Source: Arcuatula senhousia (taxonomy: Eukaryota; Mollusca; Bivalvia; Mytilida; Mytilidae). Taken from it: a stretch of DNA of 64,000 nt. Both the position numbers and the translations under genes were made by a program. Below are positions 9,498 through 21,420 of the stretch, one piece after another. Position 1 is the first letter of the stretch. Each line of letters opens with the position of its first letter. A model generated the notes under the pieces. The model was not told where the DNA came from. It saw only the letters and a list, made by a program, of their open reading frames with translations, and searched no databases. Location of the stretch: NCBI GenBank assembly GCA_963971305.1, contig OZ020304.1, positions 5,093,576-5,157,575 on the forward strand, read 5' to 3'.

Positions 9498-10262
9498 CTA
9501 ATCACAAATGCTTGCTTCTCCGGGGCCAAAACGAATGACATCTATTCCTGTCTTTGAAGTTCCAAAGACAGTATTGTTTTGTCCATAAATCGTGAACATT
9601 CCCTCGTCATTTGATAATCGGCGGATGACATTTCGAGTCATTCGTTGAACGTTTTCTTTCTGTCTTGACAACTCTGGGCAGTTTTCTTTCCACGGTAATT
9701 TTGAAGCGTACTTTCCAACTTCCTTTGAAATTGTAGTCTCAATAAAGTTATCAATTGCTTCGGCCTTTTCATTGTGCGATTCGATCTCTTTTGTAACTGA
9801 TTGGGGCATCTTGTGTGATAGAAATACATTCATCGTTGAAATTGGGTGGCTTCCTGTGGTAGTTGGTATTGGTCCTGATAACAGATACCCTTACTTTGAA
9901 CTAACGGCAGTAGGCCCGTGTCCACGAAAAACATGATCTTGAACAATGTTCCAATAAAAGTCAGCACCAACTTAAATAGATACTTCAAAGGACTCTGTAT
10001 CTGTGACTGGATGGGCAAGTGTTAATCCACGTAAGTAATGTAGATCATGTGCAACTTTTCTACTCTGGTTTTGTATGGGTGACGCAATTCTCGGTACTAT
10101 GAGCACTTTTATCGAAATGATTTCTCCATTTTTAGCTTTGATTTGTACATTTGTTCTATCTAAATTTCAAACTCCGTTTGTTTTGTCTGCAAATGATGTT
10201 ATGTCAATAGTGTTCGATCCTTCTATTTCTACTTCGAGTTTCGTGGCTAATTCCTGGCTTAT
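9498..10262 (-). pseudogene. BEL/Pao protease and pre-RT segment (frameshifted, truncated)
   Basis: After a frameshift near 10262 the minus strand continues FFDEGAERSFISQELATKL, the retropepsin-type start of BEL polyproteins, then GPTAVSSK*GYLLSGPIPT with one stop. It ends with YASKLPWKENCPELSRQKEN and MTRNVIRRLSNDEGMFTIYG, the stretch that normally precedes RT. The RT fold itself is missing, so the polyprotein ends in a deletion before the 3' LTR. Confidence 0.78.
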
Positions 10263-11731
10263 GAATGAACGCTCGCTCCTTCATCAAAGAAAATATTTGC
10301 TTCTGTTTGGCTATTCCCGGACATAACTTGTGCAACTGCAGTTTTCAAAAGGATTTTCGATGGTTCCTGGTTTGCAGAAACGTATAACACCGAAGCGTCG
10401 GATTTATCTTTCTTGTGTAACTGATCTTGTTTCTCCGTTTTCTTTTCTCTATCTTTCTGGCATAGTGAGGTGTGGTGTTTGCGTTGACAAATGCGGCAGT
10501 CATATTTGGATTGGCAATCTGAAACTTTATGTGTACCAAAACAGTTGAAACATAACTTTTTCTCTTTTATAATTGCGATTCTTTTTTCATGTTCAATTAC
10601 ATCTTTGCAATCCACTGAGTGGTGGATACCTTTACAATACACGCACGTCTTCGTCTTTTCTTGGTATTTGATGGGATTGGTTGTTCGTCCTTTACTGTGA
10701 TTTTTACCAACATTTACAAGGAAACTTGCGGTTGGGGTGGCAAATGTGCTCTTGCCAATGACTTGACTAGATTCTTGTATCGATAATTCTTTACCTATGG
10801 CATCTCTAAGTTTTTGTATTGACCAATCATCACCCCCGTTTTCATGTGTAATATTTCTACTATTTTCATACGGCAATTTTCCTACAATGACGGGTATCAA
10901 AAGCTAACCAAACATGTCCTGACATTGTCCCAAGGACTCCAATCCTATGATATAAGCTTCGGCGTTGTCATAAAATGACCCGAGACTCTCTATGTGCTAA
11001 TCAGGGGCGGGCATATCTAGTAATGCTCTCATATATGCATTTGTAATTTTGTGCGTTTGACCATACCTGCTTTTGAGTAAATCAATGGCTTTCTGATAGT
11101 TTAGGTTTGTAAATGTCAATCCTGAAATTACGCTTGCGGCTTCAAACTGTAGAAGTGATTTTAGGTAGGAAAACTTCTGTACATCTGTCAATGTGTGATT
11201 GGAATGTACGGTAGATTCAAACGAATCCCAGAAGTACTGCCACTCAAGTATATCTCCGTTGAAATTTGGTAGGGATAGTTTAGGCAAACGATGATTTTGG
11301 CTAGACGTGGAGCTTGAAAATCACAATTCATTACGCTGATATGTTTGACTAGTACTTGGTATAAACTCTGGAACGTTGGTGCGAAGCATTGAACTATTTG
11401 CAGATGAAGATGATTTAAGAAATTTCTTAACCTTACGGAGTTTGTTGTCTAGTTCTAGGTAGTAGTCATCTGTCTCTTTGACTTTCGTGGTGATATCTTC
11501 CGATTCCGTCTTGTTGACAATCTGCTCATCTAACGTTTCCAATGCGGTCCTTTTCTTCTCGATTGCACCCAACAGTGATGAAATTTCCTCGGTGTCGACA
11601 TCTGTTTCGGCAATGGCGTCATCCAACTTTCTGATGTTTTTCGTCACTGCTGCTCTGTTTCCAGCTCTTAGCGGTTTGAGTCTGTTGACGTCCATTCTAT
11701 CTCTCCTGGAATCCTGGTCCATCGGTACCAA
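10259..11731 (-). pseudogene. BEL/Pao Gag-like polyprotein with three in-frame stops
   Basis: One continuous frame runs from MVPMDQDSRRDRMDVNRLKP to the zinc knuckles, interrupted by three stop codons (after TYQRNEL, after MPAPD and after QDMFG). A coiled-coil-like N-terminal part is followed by LPKLSLPNFNGDILEWQYFW, the DUF1759-type Gag core of BEL elements. Then come three cysteine knuckles: CVYCKGIHHSVDC, CFNCFGTHKVSDC and CRICQRKHHTSLC. The first methionine lies just inside the 5' LTR. The stops are TGA, TAG and TAG, compatible with C-to-T decay. Likely role: capsid and nucleic-acid binding; now a relic. Confidence 0.85.
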
Positions 11732-11732
11732 A

Positions 11733-11924
11733 TGTTGTGTGTATTTGGTGTTGGTTTTGCGTTGTGTTTGGGTTTTCTCTAACTATGAATAAATACGACT
11801 TTCAGGTTCAAATTCTATTCAGACTCTCAGATTTACAAAACATATAGCATAGAAACGATTCATAACGTCACTGAAAACTAGACGGCGCCGATGCCGACGT
11901 TACATATTCCCGCAATTCTCAACA
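11733..11924 (-). repeat. 5' LTR of the BEL/Pao element
   Basis: 192-bp terminal repeat. Coding begins within a few codons of its inner edge. The sequence following it on the minus strand starts TTTGGTACCGATGGACC, where a primer-binding site is expected; I could not match it to a tRNA. Confidence 0.9.
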
Positions 11925-12190
11925 GTAGAGGAACTCTCTAAGAGCACTCGACGCTACTGACAGCTAGCTGAGAATCAATTATCGAATGATGTTAAAAATG
12001 AAATATATCGATTTTAAATCCGACATAACAATTCAAACAATTAGTGATTTGTTGGAGTATTATCACACAAAATCAGCATATTTAATCGATTTCATGGTTA
12101 ATATTGACAAACATCTTAAAGTAAGTATCAAGTTATCATTATATAAAAAAAACACAAGATTAAAAGAGACACTTTAGTTAAAGAATGCAA
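11925..12190 (+). repeat. Dispersed repeat family C, right part
   Basis: Resumes the interrupted repeat: GTAGAGGAACTCTCT, ACAGCTAGCTGAGAATC and AAATCCGACATAACAATTCA align with 16895-17090. A 63-codon frame here is not conserved in the other copy. Confidence 0.65.
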
Positions 12191-13535
12191 CTGCTGTTGT
12201 AATATGCTGATACTACATACCCTTCCGGAGCACTTAATTTACTCGTTTCAACGGTGCTTTGTGTTGCTGATTTTGGTTTAGTTTTGTTATTTTGTGCTTT
12301 TTTTTCTGTTATCCCTTTTTACATTTCTTAACATCGTTTTTAACTTGAATTTTTACGACTTTTGACATTGAAACCTCTTTCCGTCGTGTACAAACCAAAA
12401 AACCAAATCACCAAACTCATCATATAAATCAAGGCCACTTCGTTTAAAACAGAAAGGAACAAAAGACTTTTAAGGTTTTCAGTTTTTACTATAGATCTTG
12501 TTCCATTTAGGTTATTTGTTACTTTGCGATTTACACGTACACTTGGGGATTTCAGATGGCTTTATTTATTTGGAAACAAATGTATTTCATTTGTCATTGG
12601 AAAGATTTATAGGAATTTGATTTAACTATGGCAGCTAATGCACTCCTTTATTTTCCCAAGATTAATTTATTACCTTAATGCAATTGCATAAATGGGGTTT
12701 GACATTATAGTCGATCCTTAAAAAAATGTTGAAAAAATAAGTGTCAAATTTCTATTGTGCAAAGATTGTCTTAGCAACTTCAAAGATGTAACCTATTTCG
12801 TTATCTTATTGCTATTTGTTTATTGGTAAAACATAAAAAAATACAAAACTAATATTATTATTATGTAAAATGTCAGTTAAAGAAACGAGAAAATCTTATT
12901 ATGAATATTAAAGGATTTTGTCTTTTCACTCCTATTCCTTCATTTTGAAATTGTAAAAAAAACAACATTCTAATAATGTGAGCAAAACAGTTAAATGCCA
13001 GTCTATTTCATTCATAACAGAACCATACCTTTTAACCCCCAAAACGTCAAAATGTGATGTTAATTCAGGGTAAATGCTATGAGGTCCTAGATTTATTAAA
13101 GAATTAATTCTACAATAGGCCCAATGAGCTTTAAGGTAGCATTAAATTACTCCTAAATTTATTTCAGTTCTGTTAACATCAGTATTGGGTGTAATAAAAT
13201 ATAGCCTGATTGTAGGTATATTAGAAATAGTGTCATTCAAATGAATATTCTTAGATATTCAAAACAACTTTTTATGGATACTCTTTGCATCTTGCAAAAG
13301 CATTGCAGGTGTGGTTTCTTAACAAAAAGAACGGAAAACGAAGGAATTAATATCTGATAATCTATTAAGCTAAGAATTGTTTTGGCATACATGAGTCTAG
13401 AAAAAGGAACAAACTTACAGAAAAGGCAAATAATATAAATGCTTGAATTTTTTATTCATATTGACAACCTAATTGTACAGTTTGAAGGAGGGTGGACTTT
13501 CTTCGTTATCAAATACTGGAGAAATTCTAAAATCT
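12191..13535. other. Mostly unassigned AT-rich DNA
   Basis: A short Penelope-like A-type 3' scrap (CTTCCGGAGCACTTAATTTA near 12223) and a few poly-A/T runs are present. I see no exon or RNA gene. Confidence 0.45.
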
Positions 13536-13539
13536 TTTA

Positions 13540-13870
13540 GACTTAATAGTTAATGGTGTTTTTAATTAGTACTGCTTAGGGCTGCTTGTTGTACTGAGAT
13601 GATTACATCAACACCCCTATTATGTTTTCACAAATATGATCAGTTTTGTATTACTACCGGACCTGCAATGGAAGAGGAAGGTTTGGCGCCATAAAACCTG
13701 GTTTTACCCACCATTTCTTTTGAAATGCCTACACCGAGTCAGGACCTTTGCGATTTTCAATTTTTCTGATATCATTTCTTTGTTTTGTCTTTTCTCTGGG
13801 ACATTTGAGATTGATCCTCCAAGTTTTTTTTTGCTTTTTGTTTTTGTTTATATTATTACCTTCATTTACT
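13540..13870 (+). mobile_element. Penelope-like subfamily B 3' region
   Basis: Contains TGTACTGAGATGATTACATC and GTTTGGCGCCATAAAACCTG and ends TTATTACCTTCATTTA. The same 3' terminus is shared with copies at 46398, 56385 and, inverted, 5036, 18262, 31224 and 36962. A fixed 3' end with variable 5' truncation is the signature of target-primed insertion. The 79-codon frame here is repeat-derived. Confidence 0.7.
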
Positions 13871-13884
13871 CATAAACCCCAACA

Positions 13885-13980
13885 ATAGCTTGATATGAAG
13901 AACACTATAGATTCTAGAAAGTCTGTTTTATATTTGAATTTACATCGAAATCGACTCGCAATTAAGACTTTGTAAAAAGC
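13885..13980 (+). pseudogene. Penelope-like RT scrap, subfamily A
   Basis: LDMKNTIDSRKSVLYLNL resembles LEIKDTTDSRRSASYLDL at 14720-14790. Only about 30 codons survive. Confidence 0.5.
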
Positions 13981-14589
13981 TCTAACGACACGAGACAACT
14001 TTCCCTTTTAAGTGTGTCTAAAAACACAGGAACTACTTGCACATCTCGAGAGTACTAAAGTTTATATTCATTTCGTGTTGAATTCACGTTGCTGGTTGCA
14101 TAGTGGTTGTGATTATTGACACTCATGATTACTACAGAACCACCTATGTGACCTAGCTAGTTTTTTTTGTGTTTATATAATTGCAGTAAGTTATTAAATA
14201 TTTAGACTAGTAGTAGTCGTATTTTGTGCCTTGAGTGCGTATACAATATAAATAAGGTTAAAACATAATTATCATCTAAAACTTCGACGCAGGTATTTCC
14301 TGTCTCTATTAGTAATTAAACCGTAAAATATCTTTAAATCTATAAGATTTGAAAAAAGAATTAGAACATTAATATCCTGATTTTTAGAGATGTTTCAATT
14401 CTGTTATAGACTTCCTTCCTATTCTATGAAAAAAACTAGATGATTGACAATAAAAAAATCCAATGTTAGACTACTTCTTTGTGACAAAGGTGAACTTAGG
14501 TCATGTCAAGTTTTGCTTGTCTTCTATTTAAAATGTGTCCCTATTAAATTGGAAAAGGGTGAATTCAAACAAATGTATCTAAATTGTAT

Positions 14590-15412
14590 GCAATAGGTCA
14601 CTTCTAGACAAAAAGGACCGCAAACTTGCTTTATCCTTCAATCTCACATTTCGTTATATTAATGATGTCTTTTCACTAAACAATCCTCGATTTGGTGACT
14701 ATATACATCTAATATATCCGAAGGAACTTGAGATAAAGGACACTACAGATTCTAGGAGGTCTGCTTCATATTTGGATCTATTTCTCGAAATTGACACACA
14801 AGGAAGGCTTTGTACAAGGCTTTATGACAAACGTGATGACTTCAACTTTCCAATAGTTAACTTTCCCTTTCTGTGTAGCAACATTCCGTCCGCTCCAGCA
14901 TATGGAGTTTACGTATCACAATTGGTTCATTATTCCAGAGCATGTGGGGAGTACAACGACTTCCTTGATAGAGCTACACGGCTGACAAGCAAATTGTTAA
15001 CACAGGGGTACGTTGCTCCCAGGTTGTTGTCATCACTCAAGAAATTTTTCGGACATCATGTGCTTGATTACAAATACGGGATTTCTATTTCTCAGATAAG
15101 CACAGATGTTGGTTTGACAATGAGTTTTGTAATGTCATCCTTTCCGGATTTGACCAACACTTAATCGATCTTTGGCAACGTGACGGGTGTGCTATAGCAA
15201 GCAGGAACTGCTTACTCTTCCGGAGCACCTGAGTTCACTCTCGTTTCGACTTGAGTTCACGTTGCTGAATGCGGTTTTTGTTGTTATGTGTGTGTGTGTT
15301 TTATGTTGTTATGTGGTTTGTTTTGTTGTGATGAGTTTTTGTCTGCCGGTTTTGTCTTTGTCTTTACGGTTTTATGATACTGATTACCCCTTTGGTACAC
15401 CTTTGCTTCTTT
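14590..15412 (+). pseudogene. Penelope-like element relic, subfamily A: RT C-terminal half and 3' region
   Basis: One frame reads KKDRKLALSFNLTFRYINDV, then YPKELEIKDTTDSRRSASYL, DLFLEIDTQGRL, CSNIPSAPAYGVYVSQLVHY and LSSLKKFFGHHV. The catalytic YIDD box is YIND (14655-14666): the first aspartate is lost by a single G-to-A-type change, so the copy is inactive even though the frame stays open to 15164. The non-coding tail (15165-15412) carries GTGTGCTATAGCAAGCAGGA and ends CCCCTTTGGTACACCTTTGC. The N-terminal half is missing. This copy is the closest uninterrupted homologue of the relic split by a TIR element at 23524. Confidence 0.78.
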
Positions 15413-16084
15413 CACTAAAATTATATATTATGCTTCATTCTATTCGACAATTGTCATAACATTTTTTTCATAATAGTAATATCTATCAAACAAACAGAGA
15501 CAAGACAGAAACATCAATACATGGCCTTGAAGGGAAAAATTAAACCATGATAAAAAAATAAATAAGAGAAAAAAACGAACTTGGATGACCAATTTCATAT
15601 GTCAATTAAGAATAGACAAATAAAGACAAATACACTCCGTTCGCAACGAGTCTGGTCAGGGTAAAACGAGGTTTTCTGGCGCCTAGAAAATCTATGAAAC
15701 CCGTACTATGTTTTTCTTTCCTTTATTGTATATTCTAATTGTATTCTTATACTCTAAACACAAGCTGTTCAAATTTTTACATACGAAACACAATAAATAT
15801 GAATAACTAAACCTGAAACTATTAATTTATTTGCCTGATGGAGTCGGCAAACTATGTTTTTTTTCTCAGTAGGAATAAATGGCTAATTAGTTGATTGCTA
15901 TGTTTGAACTATTCTTTTCGCAATATGTTACAAGTTTTGCATAAAATGTCAAACTGGACATAAATTGTCTAGCCGTAGCATTAGATGATTGCGTGACTGA
16001 TGCAATTTATATCATATTTCATACAGTTTACATTGACCACCACAAGGTCAGTTAAGGGTCTCATTTTAATGATTGTAATCACAA
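15413..16084. other. No gene seen
   Basis: AT-rich sequence without a supportable exon, RNA gene or repeat unit. Confidence 0.45.
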
Positions 16085-16400
16085 ACCTGGTCGTCAGACT
16101 TGTCTAACACGAATTTACCATTAAATTTTCGTTTGAAAATTCAAAATTGTTTAAAACACCAGGTTTCTTTCCTTGAAATGCACATGGTCGATATCTTAGG
16201 TGCTGGATTTGGCTTCCCTGTGCGAACCTTTTGGGCTATGGGTACTTTTCATTCAATACTTTTGCTTTTTTGCCTTCAAATGTTTTGATTCAAATGCTGC
16301 TGATGAGAGGTTACTTCTTGATATATCGATAAAAAGCATAACCAAATTTACCGTTTTTATACCCATTTTGGTATTGTATTTTAGAACCATATTTATGATT
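16085..16400 (+). repeat. Dispersed repeat family D
   Basis: Opposite-orientation homologue of the repeat at 7397-7900: ACCTGGTCGTCAGACTTGTC, ACACCAGGTTTCTTTCCTTG and GGTGCTGGATTTGGCTTCCC. The short frames within it are not shared between copies. Confidence 0.65.
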
Positions 16401-16504
16401 TTGAATGTTGTCGCTATCCTTAGCTCGATGGTGAGGCATGTAAAGTGGAATATTTAAACATACAACTAAGCTTTTTGTGTGACAAATAAAACGAACAGAA
16501 AAAA

Positions 16505-17160
16505 ATGAAATGTAGAATAAGTAGACACGACACAGCTCGTATAAACAAGTGGTAAATTGGAAAATTACCAGCAGCCTTAAACTAGACCAAAATAGGCACT
16601 GCTCGCTATTTTGCGATTGGCCCAAGGTAAAATAAAAATGCATATAATTCAAACCCCTTCAAGAAACAAATAATATTAAAACGACAAAAAATACAAAAGC
16701 TTTGTCAAAGATTCCTGGCTTATGAAAGGCAATTATAAAATGTGACAGGGTAAAACTAGTTTTCTGGACTCAACCTATTGATTATCCTTAAAAAAGCACA
16801 AAAACACACTATAAAAATTACATCGATAAAATTCAATTCAACAAGAGAGAGCCTGAGACGAAATAAAAAAAAACAAATACAAAAACAACCAAGACATAGA
16901 GGAACTCTATTTAGAACAATCGCTGTTACTTACAGCTAGATAAGCATCTTCCATCAATTGATGTAAGAAAAAAAAACAATATAGGTTTTTAATCCGACAC
17001 AACCCTTACAAAATAACGATTTTGATTTTCACACGAAACCATCATACTTGATCGATATATAGCTTAAAAATGACAATTGTTAAAAAAGCAATAATTCTAA
17101 AAAAAAATTAAAACAAAATAAGATTCAAAGATTTAGCCAAATATTTAATTCAAATCCGTT
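16505..17160 (+). repeat. Dispersed repeat family C, uninterrupted copy
   Basis: Includes ACGACACAGCTCGTATAAAC, AGGCACTGCTCGCTATTTTG, AAAAGCTTTGTCAAAGATTC and ATAGAGGAACTCTATTTAGA. The last word marks the site where the BEL element entered the copy at 8724, so this is an empty-site homologue. Confidence 0.7.
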
Positions 17161-18261
17161 ACGGAATAGAATTGGAGCCAGTTTTTTTTCAATTTCCAAT
17201 GATTTTGTGTGTGCTTTATAAACAACATGACCATAAAGTCCAGGGTGTGATATTCCTTTAACTATAAACAGAATCGACGTGTGATATGATTTTTTTTTTA
17301 AATTAGAGATCGATACTTGTGTAAGATTTTTGAGAAAAAATCTTGTGGTATCGATAACCTTGTATTACTTTTTTTCTGTAATTAAACGGTTTTTATCAAC
17401 TGCAGATCTGAACATATCGTACTAAACGTGCAACGTAAACCCCGTAAGACGATGCCAGTTAGAGATATCCTTCGTGTTTGGCATATACTTTTGTTTGTAA
17501 TTTTTCGTCAATAAAACGTAAATCTAGATCCAAAAGTGGACATCTATCACCTGTGACGTTAGATTTGTTCATGACTAACTCAGAAGGATTGGTTTAAAAT
17601 TTTTTTAGAAAATGAAGGATTGTTTAGTGCAAGAATGTCGTCTAAATATCTAAAAGGGTTATTAAAGGTATTGATTTCATCAATATATCACGTTGTTTAT
17701 TCAAAACACAACTTAATGGCATTTTACTCTACTATCAGATAAAAAAAAAACAGAAGAAAAGAATTACTCTCCCTAAAAAAAATCTGTTTAAAAAGGAATC
17801 TTATATAGTTTTATCACTTTTATAGAACGCCTACATAATGTAAATAGAATTTCTTCAAAGGACTGTTATTATGATCATAATATTTTTTTGCTTTACTTCG
17901 TACAAATATGAGAACAACATTCTTGTATGGTAAAAAGAATGGTTTAGAAAGTAAAATCACATTTAAAAGGTAAAATCCAAATAAATAAATCACAATAAGT
18001 GGTAAAAAAATTATAATAATTCATTACTGTTAAAATCAAAATTTTGATTTTACCTTTTAGTTTACCTTCTTAACAGTTCTTTTATTTATTCTTTTACAAG
18101 CCACAGAGCAACATAATTGTGATAATACTATAACAAGATGATTATGATTAAAAGTGGAGAGTTATCATCAGTATATCTGTATTTGATTGACATTAATACA
18201 GAACTGTAACTCTTCGTGTTCGATTTTATTTTCTCAATCAACTTTTGTTTAGTTTTTGTAT
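17161..18261. other. No gene seen
   Basis: AT-rich DNA with poly-A/T tracts. Short scraps near 17440-17640 (AACCCCGTAAGACGATGCC) may derive from a Penelope-like element on the minus strand, but no motif is clear enough to call. Confidence 0.4.
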
Positions 18262-18700
18262 AAAATAAAGGTAATAACAAAACTACCGAACTTGAATGAT
18301 CAATCTCATTGTCCAGAGAAAATGACAAAAACGAATCCGTCATACCGGAGAAGTGGTGGATCGCAAGGGTCCTGACTTGGTACAGGCATTTCAAACGAAA
18401 TGATGGGTTAAACCAGGTTTTATGGCGCCAAACTTCCCTCTTCCATTGCGATCTTAGGATCCGGTAATGACCATAGAACACAACATAGTTGTGAGACACA
18501 AAAGGGATATTGAGGTACAGCAGACCAGTCAAACACTAATTAAAACAATTAATCACCATATCTTTGAACTCATTTTTGAACTTTTCTACTAGTGGCTGAT
18601 AACGAAAAAAGATTTTTTAAAGGGATTGTATGAGGCGTATTTTCTTATAGCCCTGCTCCAAAAGTCGGTCACGAAGAAATCGGTGTCTGATAAAAAAATC
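18262..18700 (-). mobile_element. Penelope-like subfamily B 3' region with RT remnant
   Basis: Minus-strand copy of the tail family. It begins at the conserved 3' terminus (AAATAAAGGTAATAACAAAA) and extends through GTTTTATGGCGCCAAACTTC to the remnant of the final RT helix (GGTCACGAAGAAATCGGTGT). It matches 45960-46400 closely. Confidence 0.72.
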
Positions 18701-19900
18701 AAAAAATTAAGATTTGGAATTTTTTCTTTAAAAGCAAAACAAAATTGAAAGAATTAGTGCACGAAAAAAAGTTACAGATATTAATCAAGTTATTCACTTT
18801 CCTGCATCATTTAGTATGAAGCAAATTGGTCTTTATGATCAAATTAAACAATAAGAACTTATTTGTAAAACTTGAAATTGTTATACATGTATAACCAATA
18901 AAAATAAGTATCAATGAAGTCCAAAAGAAGAAAATAAGGTAATCAATCGACAACGATGAACAGCGATACAATGGAAAAAATGTCATATACAACAACTACA
19001 CTGCAATCTGCAAATTGTTGACAAGACCTCTTATACACGTCAAAATAAAAGCAAAATGGAATCTCCCGAAAAATTGAGCATTAACTCTTGACTTTACTAA
19101 CCCATCAGTTCAAATTCCTGTAGCGTAGACAAAGTCCGGCTGAGAACAACATATTACAATAACTCCATGACCCGTATTGACTCTGTTTTAATATATTATA
19201 AAATATTCTGGCATAGCTTGAATAATATATTTTCGCATTAAATTTTATGAAAAAAAACCCGGGTTTTATACAACTCCGAGGTTGCAAATTGTAAAATGCT
19301 TACAGAAGAACTAAAGAGTTTTTTTCTATTCAAAAACATTGAATCCATGAACGACAACAGCGAATGTATGATCTAAGGTAATTCTTCCTTAGGGAAAGAA
19401 AACCAAATGATAATGTGTTATTGCTTTCCAATGTTCTTTCTTCATTTGTATAACTTGCCCATCGGTGGTTGTCCAATATCATTAATAAAAGATTTTATCT
19501 TTCAAAACAAATCCACAGGCCAAAAGAACCCAAAGACATCAAAGATGCTAGATACATAATTAAAGATCGGCTATTTAAAATATTTCGATTCCTCCATAGT
19601 ACTCTTTGAAAACAAAATAATTTTATCCCGACGCTTTAAGCACTTGGCTGCTAATTAGTAATAACAATCAGGTGGTAATTTGAAATAGGAATAGATCGGA
19701 AGAAATTTTCCAATTTAATGGAATGAAGTAATAATGACTCGGAAATGTGATGGTTGTTCATATGTAATTACTCAATAATTCTAGCTAATTAAGACAATCC
19801 CTGAATATTTAATAGAGGAGTAAAGCCATTAAACTTTTTATTAAAAACATATATTCAACATGAAATAGATTGGTCTCACCATTGTCGTATAGTTCGCTTA
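18701..19900. other. Downstream of the globin gene; no gene seen
   Basis: AT-rich. Nothing beyond the likely poly(A) signal of the globin transcript at its right edge can be supported. Confidence 0.4.
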
Positions 19901-19906
19901 TTTATT
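19901..19906 (-). terminator. Candidate poly(A) signal of the globin gene
   Basis: AATAAA on the minus strand, 64 bases past the TGA stop. Position and sequence fit; the cleavage site is not determined. Confidence 0.5.
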
Positions 19907-19969
19907 TTGTAAATCAGCCCCAACGAACCCTTTCGCAATCTTTTAAAGTATGAGTTCAAGACCACGTGG

Positions 19970-20143
19970 TCATCGATGTGAATAAACGTTGTATCCATCC
20001 AGATCCATATCCGGGTTCTCCATCCCTCGTTTCATATGATAACATATGTAGATATACAGTTTCTTCCATGCTTCGTTCACTTCTTTGGTGTAATTTTCAC
20101 CAAGTGTCTCTTTAAGTCCGTAGTTTAGTGAAGGCCACAATCT
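19970..20143 (-). CDS. Globin exon 3 (helices G-H, C-terminus)
   Basis: 57 codons plus TGA, starting RLWPSLNYGLKETLGENYTK and ending DLDGYNVYSHR. The acceptor is TTTCTACTTTTCAG (AG at 20145-20144) and the reading phase is 0. WPSLNYGLKETLG is the G helix and EAWKKLYIYICYHM the H helix, with Cys169 inside. The C-terminal tail after the H helix is short and acidic. Confidence 0.9.
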   Translation of the reverse strand, partial: RLWPSLNYGLKETLGENYTKEVNEAWKKLYIYICYHMKRGMENPDMDLDGYNVYSHR

Positions 20144-20289
20144 CTGAAAAGTAGAAACCTAAAATATTTATCAACACTCATTGAATTTCATTATGCAAAG
20201 TTGAATTATTGAGACTTTTATTTGTGACAAACTTTCAGTGATTCAGATTAACAGACTAAAACAATTTGCTGTTTCCTGTATCATTTAGC

Positions 20290-20549
20290 TGCATTATAAT
20301 AGACGATAAAGAGATGTGGAATAAGTGTATACGACACAACCAACATAAAAAACGGTAATTTAAAAAATCACAATGTAAAACAGCCAGCAGTCTTCAACAT
20401 GACCAGAGGTCACTGCTCGCCGTCTTGCATTGGCACACGACTGAAAATACAATGCATAAGATTCAAACAAATCCCTAAATTATCAACGAAAGACCCACTT
20501 AGGCATTCAATTCACTAAATTCATCGTAAAGAATAAAAACTGTTTTCAT
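20290..20549 (+). repeat. Dispersed repeat family C copy in globin intron 2
   Basis: Contains GATGTGGAATAAGTGTATAC, GCTCGCCGTCTTGCATTGG and AACAAATCCCTAAATTATCA. The part 20395-20549 is an inverted, roughly 85-90% identical match of 21745-21895 on the other side of exon 2. It occupies about half of the 503-bp intron. Confidence 0.75.
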
Positions 20550-20646
20550 TTCAAACATATAGACTTTTATTAAACATGCATTAAAAAAATGATAAAATAT
20601 AGGTCATTTTTTTAAAATTGATTTTGATTAAACCTGAGTTACGAAC

Positions 20647-20884
20647 CTTCAACATCTGAGGTTTGATGTGACGTTTAACATGAGTTTGTCCTATCGATAC
20701 CAGTACATTGTTAAGAAAGTCTGATTCATCCAAGCTTTCTACTGCTGCACCTAATCCCTCCATTACTGACACGGCATGCTTCTGAAGCATGTCTCTGTCT
20801 ACCTCCCATTCGAGTTGGTTTTCATTATTCATTCGTACTATTTTGGGAAATAAGGACTTGACGTCGGGCTCTGTCTCAAAGAAT
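20647..20884 (-). CDS. Globin exon 2 (helices B-F, heme pocket)
   Basis: 238 bases: one base completing Arg56, then 79 codons. FFETEPDVKSLFPKI holds the C helix and CD1 Phe68; LQKHAVSVMEGLGAAVE holds distal His92; VSIGQTHVKRHIKPQML holds proximal His124. The acceptor is CTTTATCTTTTCCAG. The donor is GTTCGT, weaker than consensus but placed exactly at the globin G7.0 site. Both heme-contacting histidines are in this exon, so skipping it would remove function. Confidence 0.92.
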
Positions 20885-21409
20885 CTGGAAAAGATAAAGA
20901 TTTTGACAAATGGGATGGCATGCCTATCTATAATTACAATCACAAAAGAATGGATTGAGATTTCCCTGTATTCTTGAAATAAGATCATTTCACTGTTTTC
21001 TGCTTATTTTGCAGACATTGCGTTTTTGCACTGTTCTACCTATTAAGCTTTCATTATGATCAACTTCGAGCTTATTTTGGTTTTGTTTATGTTTAAAAAC
21101 AACGTACTTATACTATCTTTTTTAGGCGCAAGAAAATTTATCACACAATATATGCCGAAAATTCTAAGAGTCGTTGGCTTTGATTAACAATTTAAGGATT
21201 ACAACAATATAACAAGCTCAAAAGTGCATTAGATGAGCTAAGTATATAACTAATGATCAAAGACATTCTTCTGTTTATTCATTTTCATACATTCGAGTGT
21301 CGGAATATTAAAACAAAATTAAGCATTGCACTGAGAAGTGATTTATAAATCACTTATAATTCTTTCGTACACAAAACAAAAAATTATATAGTGCACATTA
21401 TACAATTAA

Positions 21410-21420
21410 CCCCCCCCCCC
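21410..21420. repeat. Poly-C run
   Basis: An uninterrupted run of about 11 C (TTAA then C's then TAAAAAATAAA) in otherwise AT-rich intron sequence. The length is likely unstable or error-prone. Confidence 0.7.

Larger units (their letters stand above)
9157..11924 (-). mobile_element. Deleted BEL/Pao-type LTR retrotransposon
   Basis: A 2768-bp element bounded by LTRs of 194 bp (9157-9350) and 192 bp (11733-11924) that begin TG and end CA. It is flanked by the 4-bp target duplication GTAG (9153-9156 and 11925-11928). The coding strand is minus: Gag, zinc knuckles, a retropepsin-like region and the segment just before reverse transcriptase. RT, RNase H and integrase are absent, so the element is non-autonomous. 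The LTRs differ at only a handful of positions, so insertion is fairly recent. It interrupts a family C repeat; an uninterrupted homologue near 16890 supports the insertion point. Confidence 0.9.

Noticed and set aside
15187..15459. 90-codon Cys/Val-rich frame, also near 26330 and 61287, as a membrane peptide
   Set aside because: It translates the non-coding A-type tail (TTGTTATG-rich); frames differ among copies.
18128..18532. 134-codon minus frame as a gene
   Set aside because: It is the conserved 3' tail of a Penelope-like subfamily; the same peptide appears at 46125 and 56141 with different ends.
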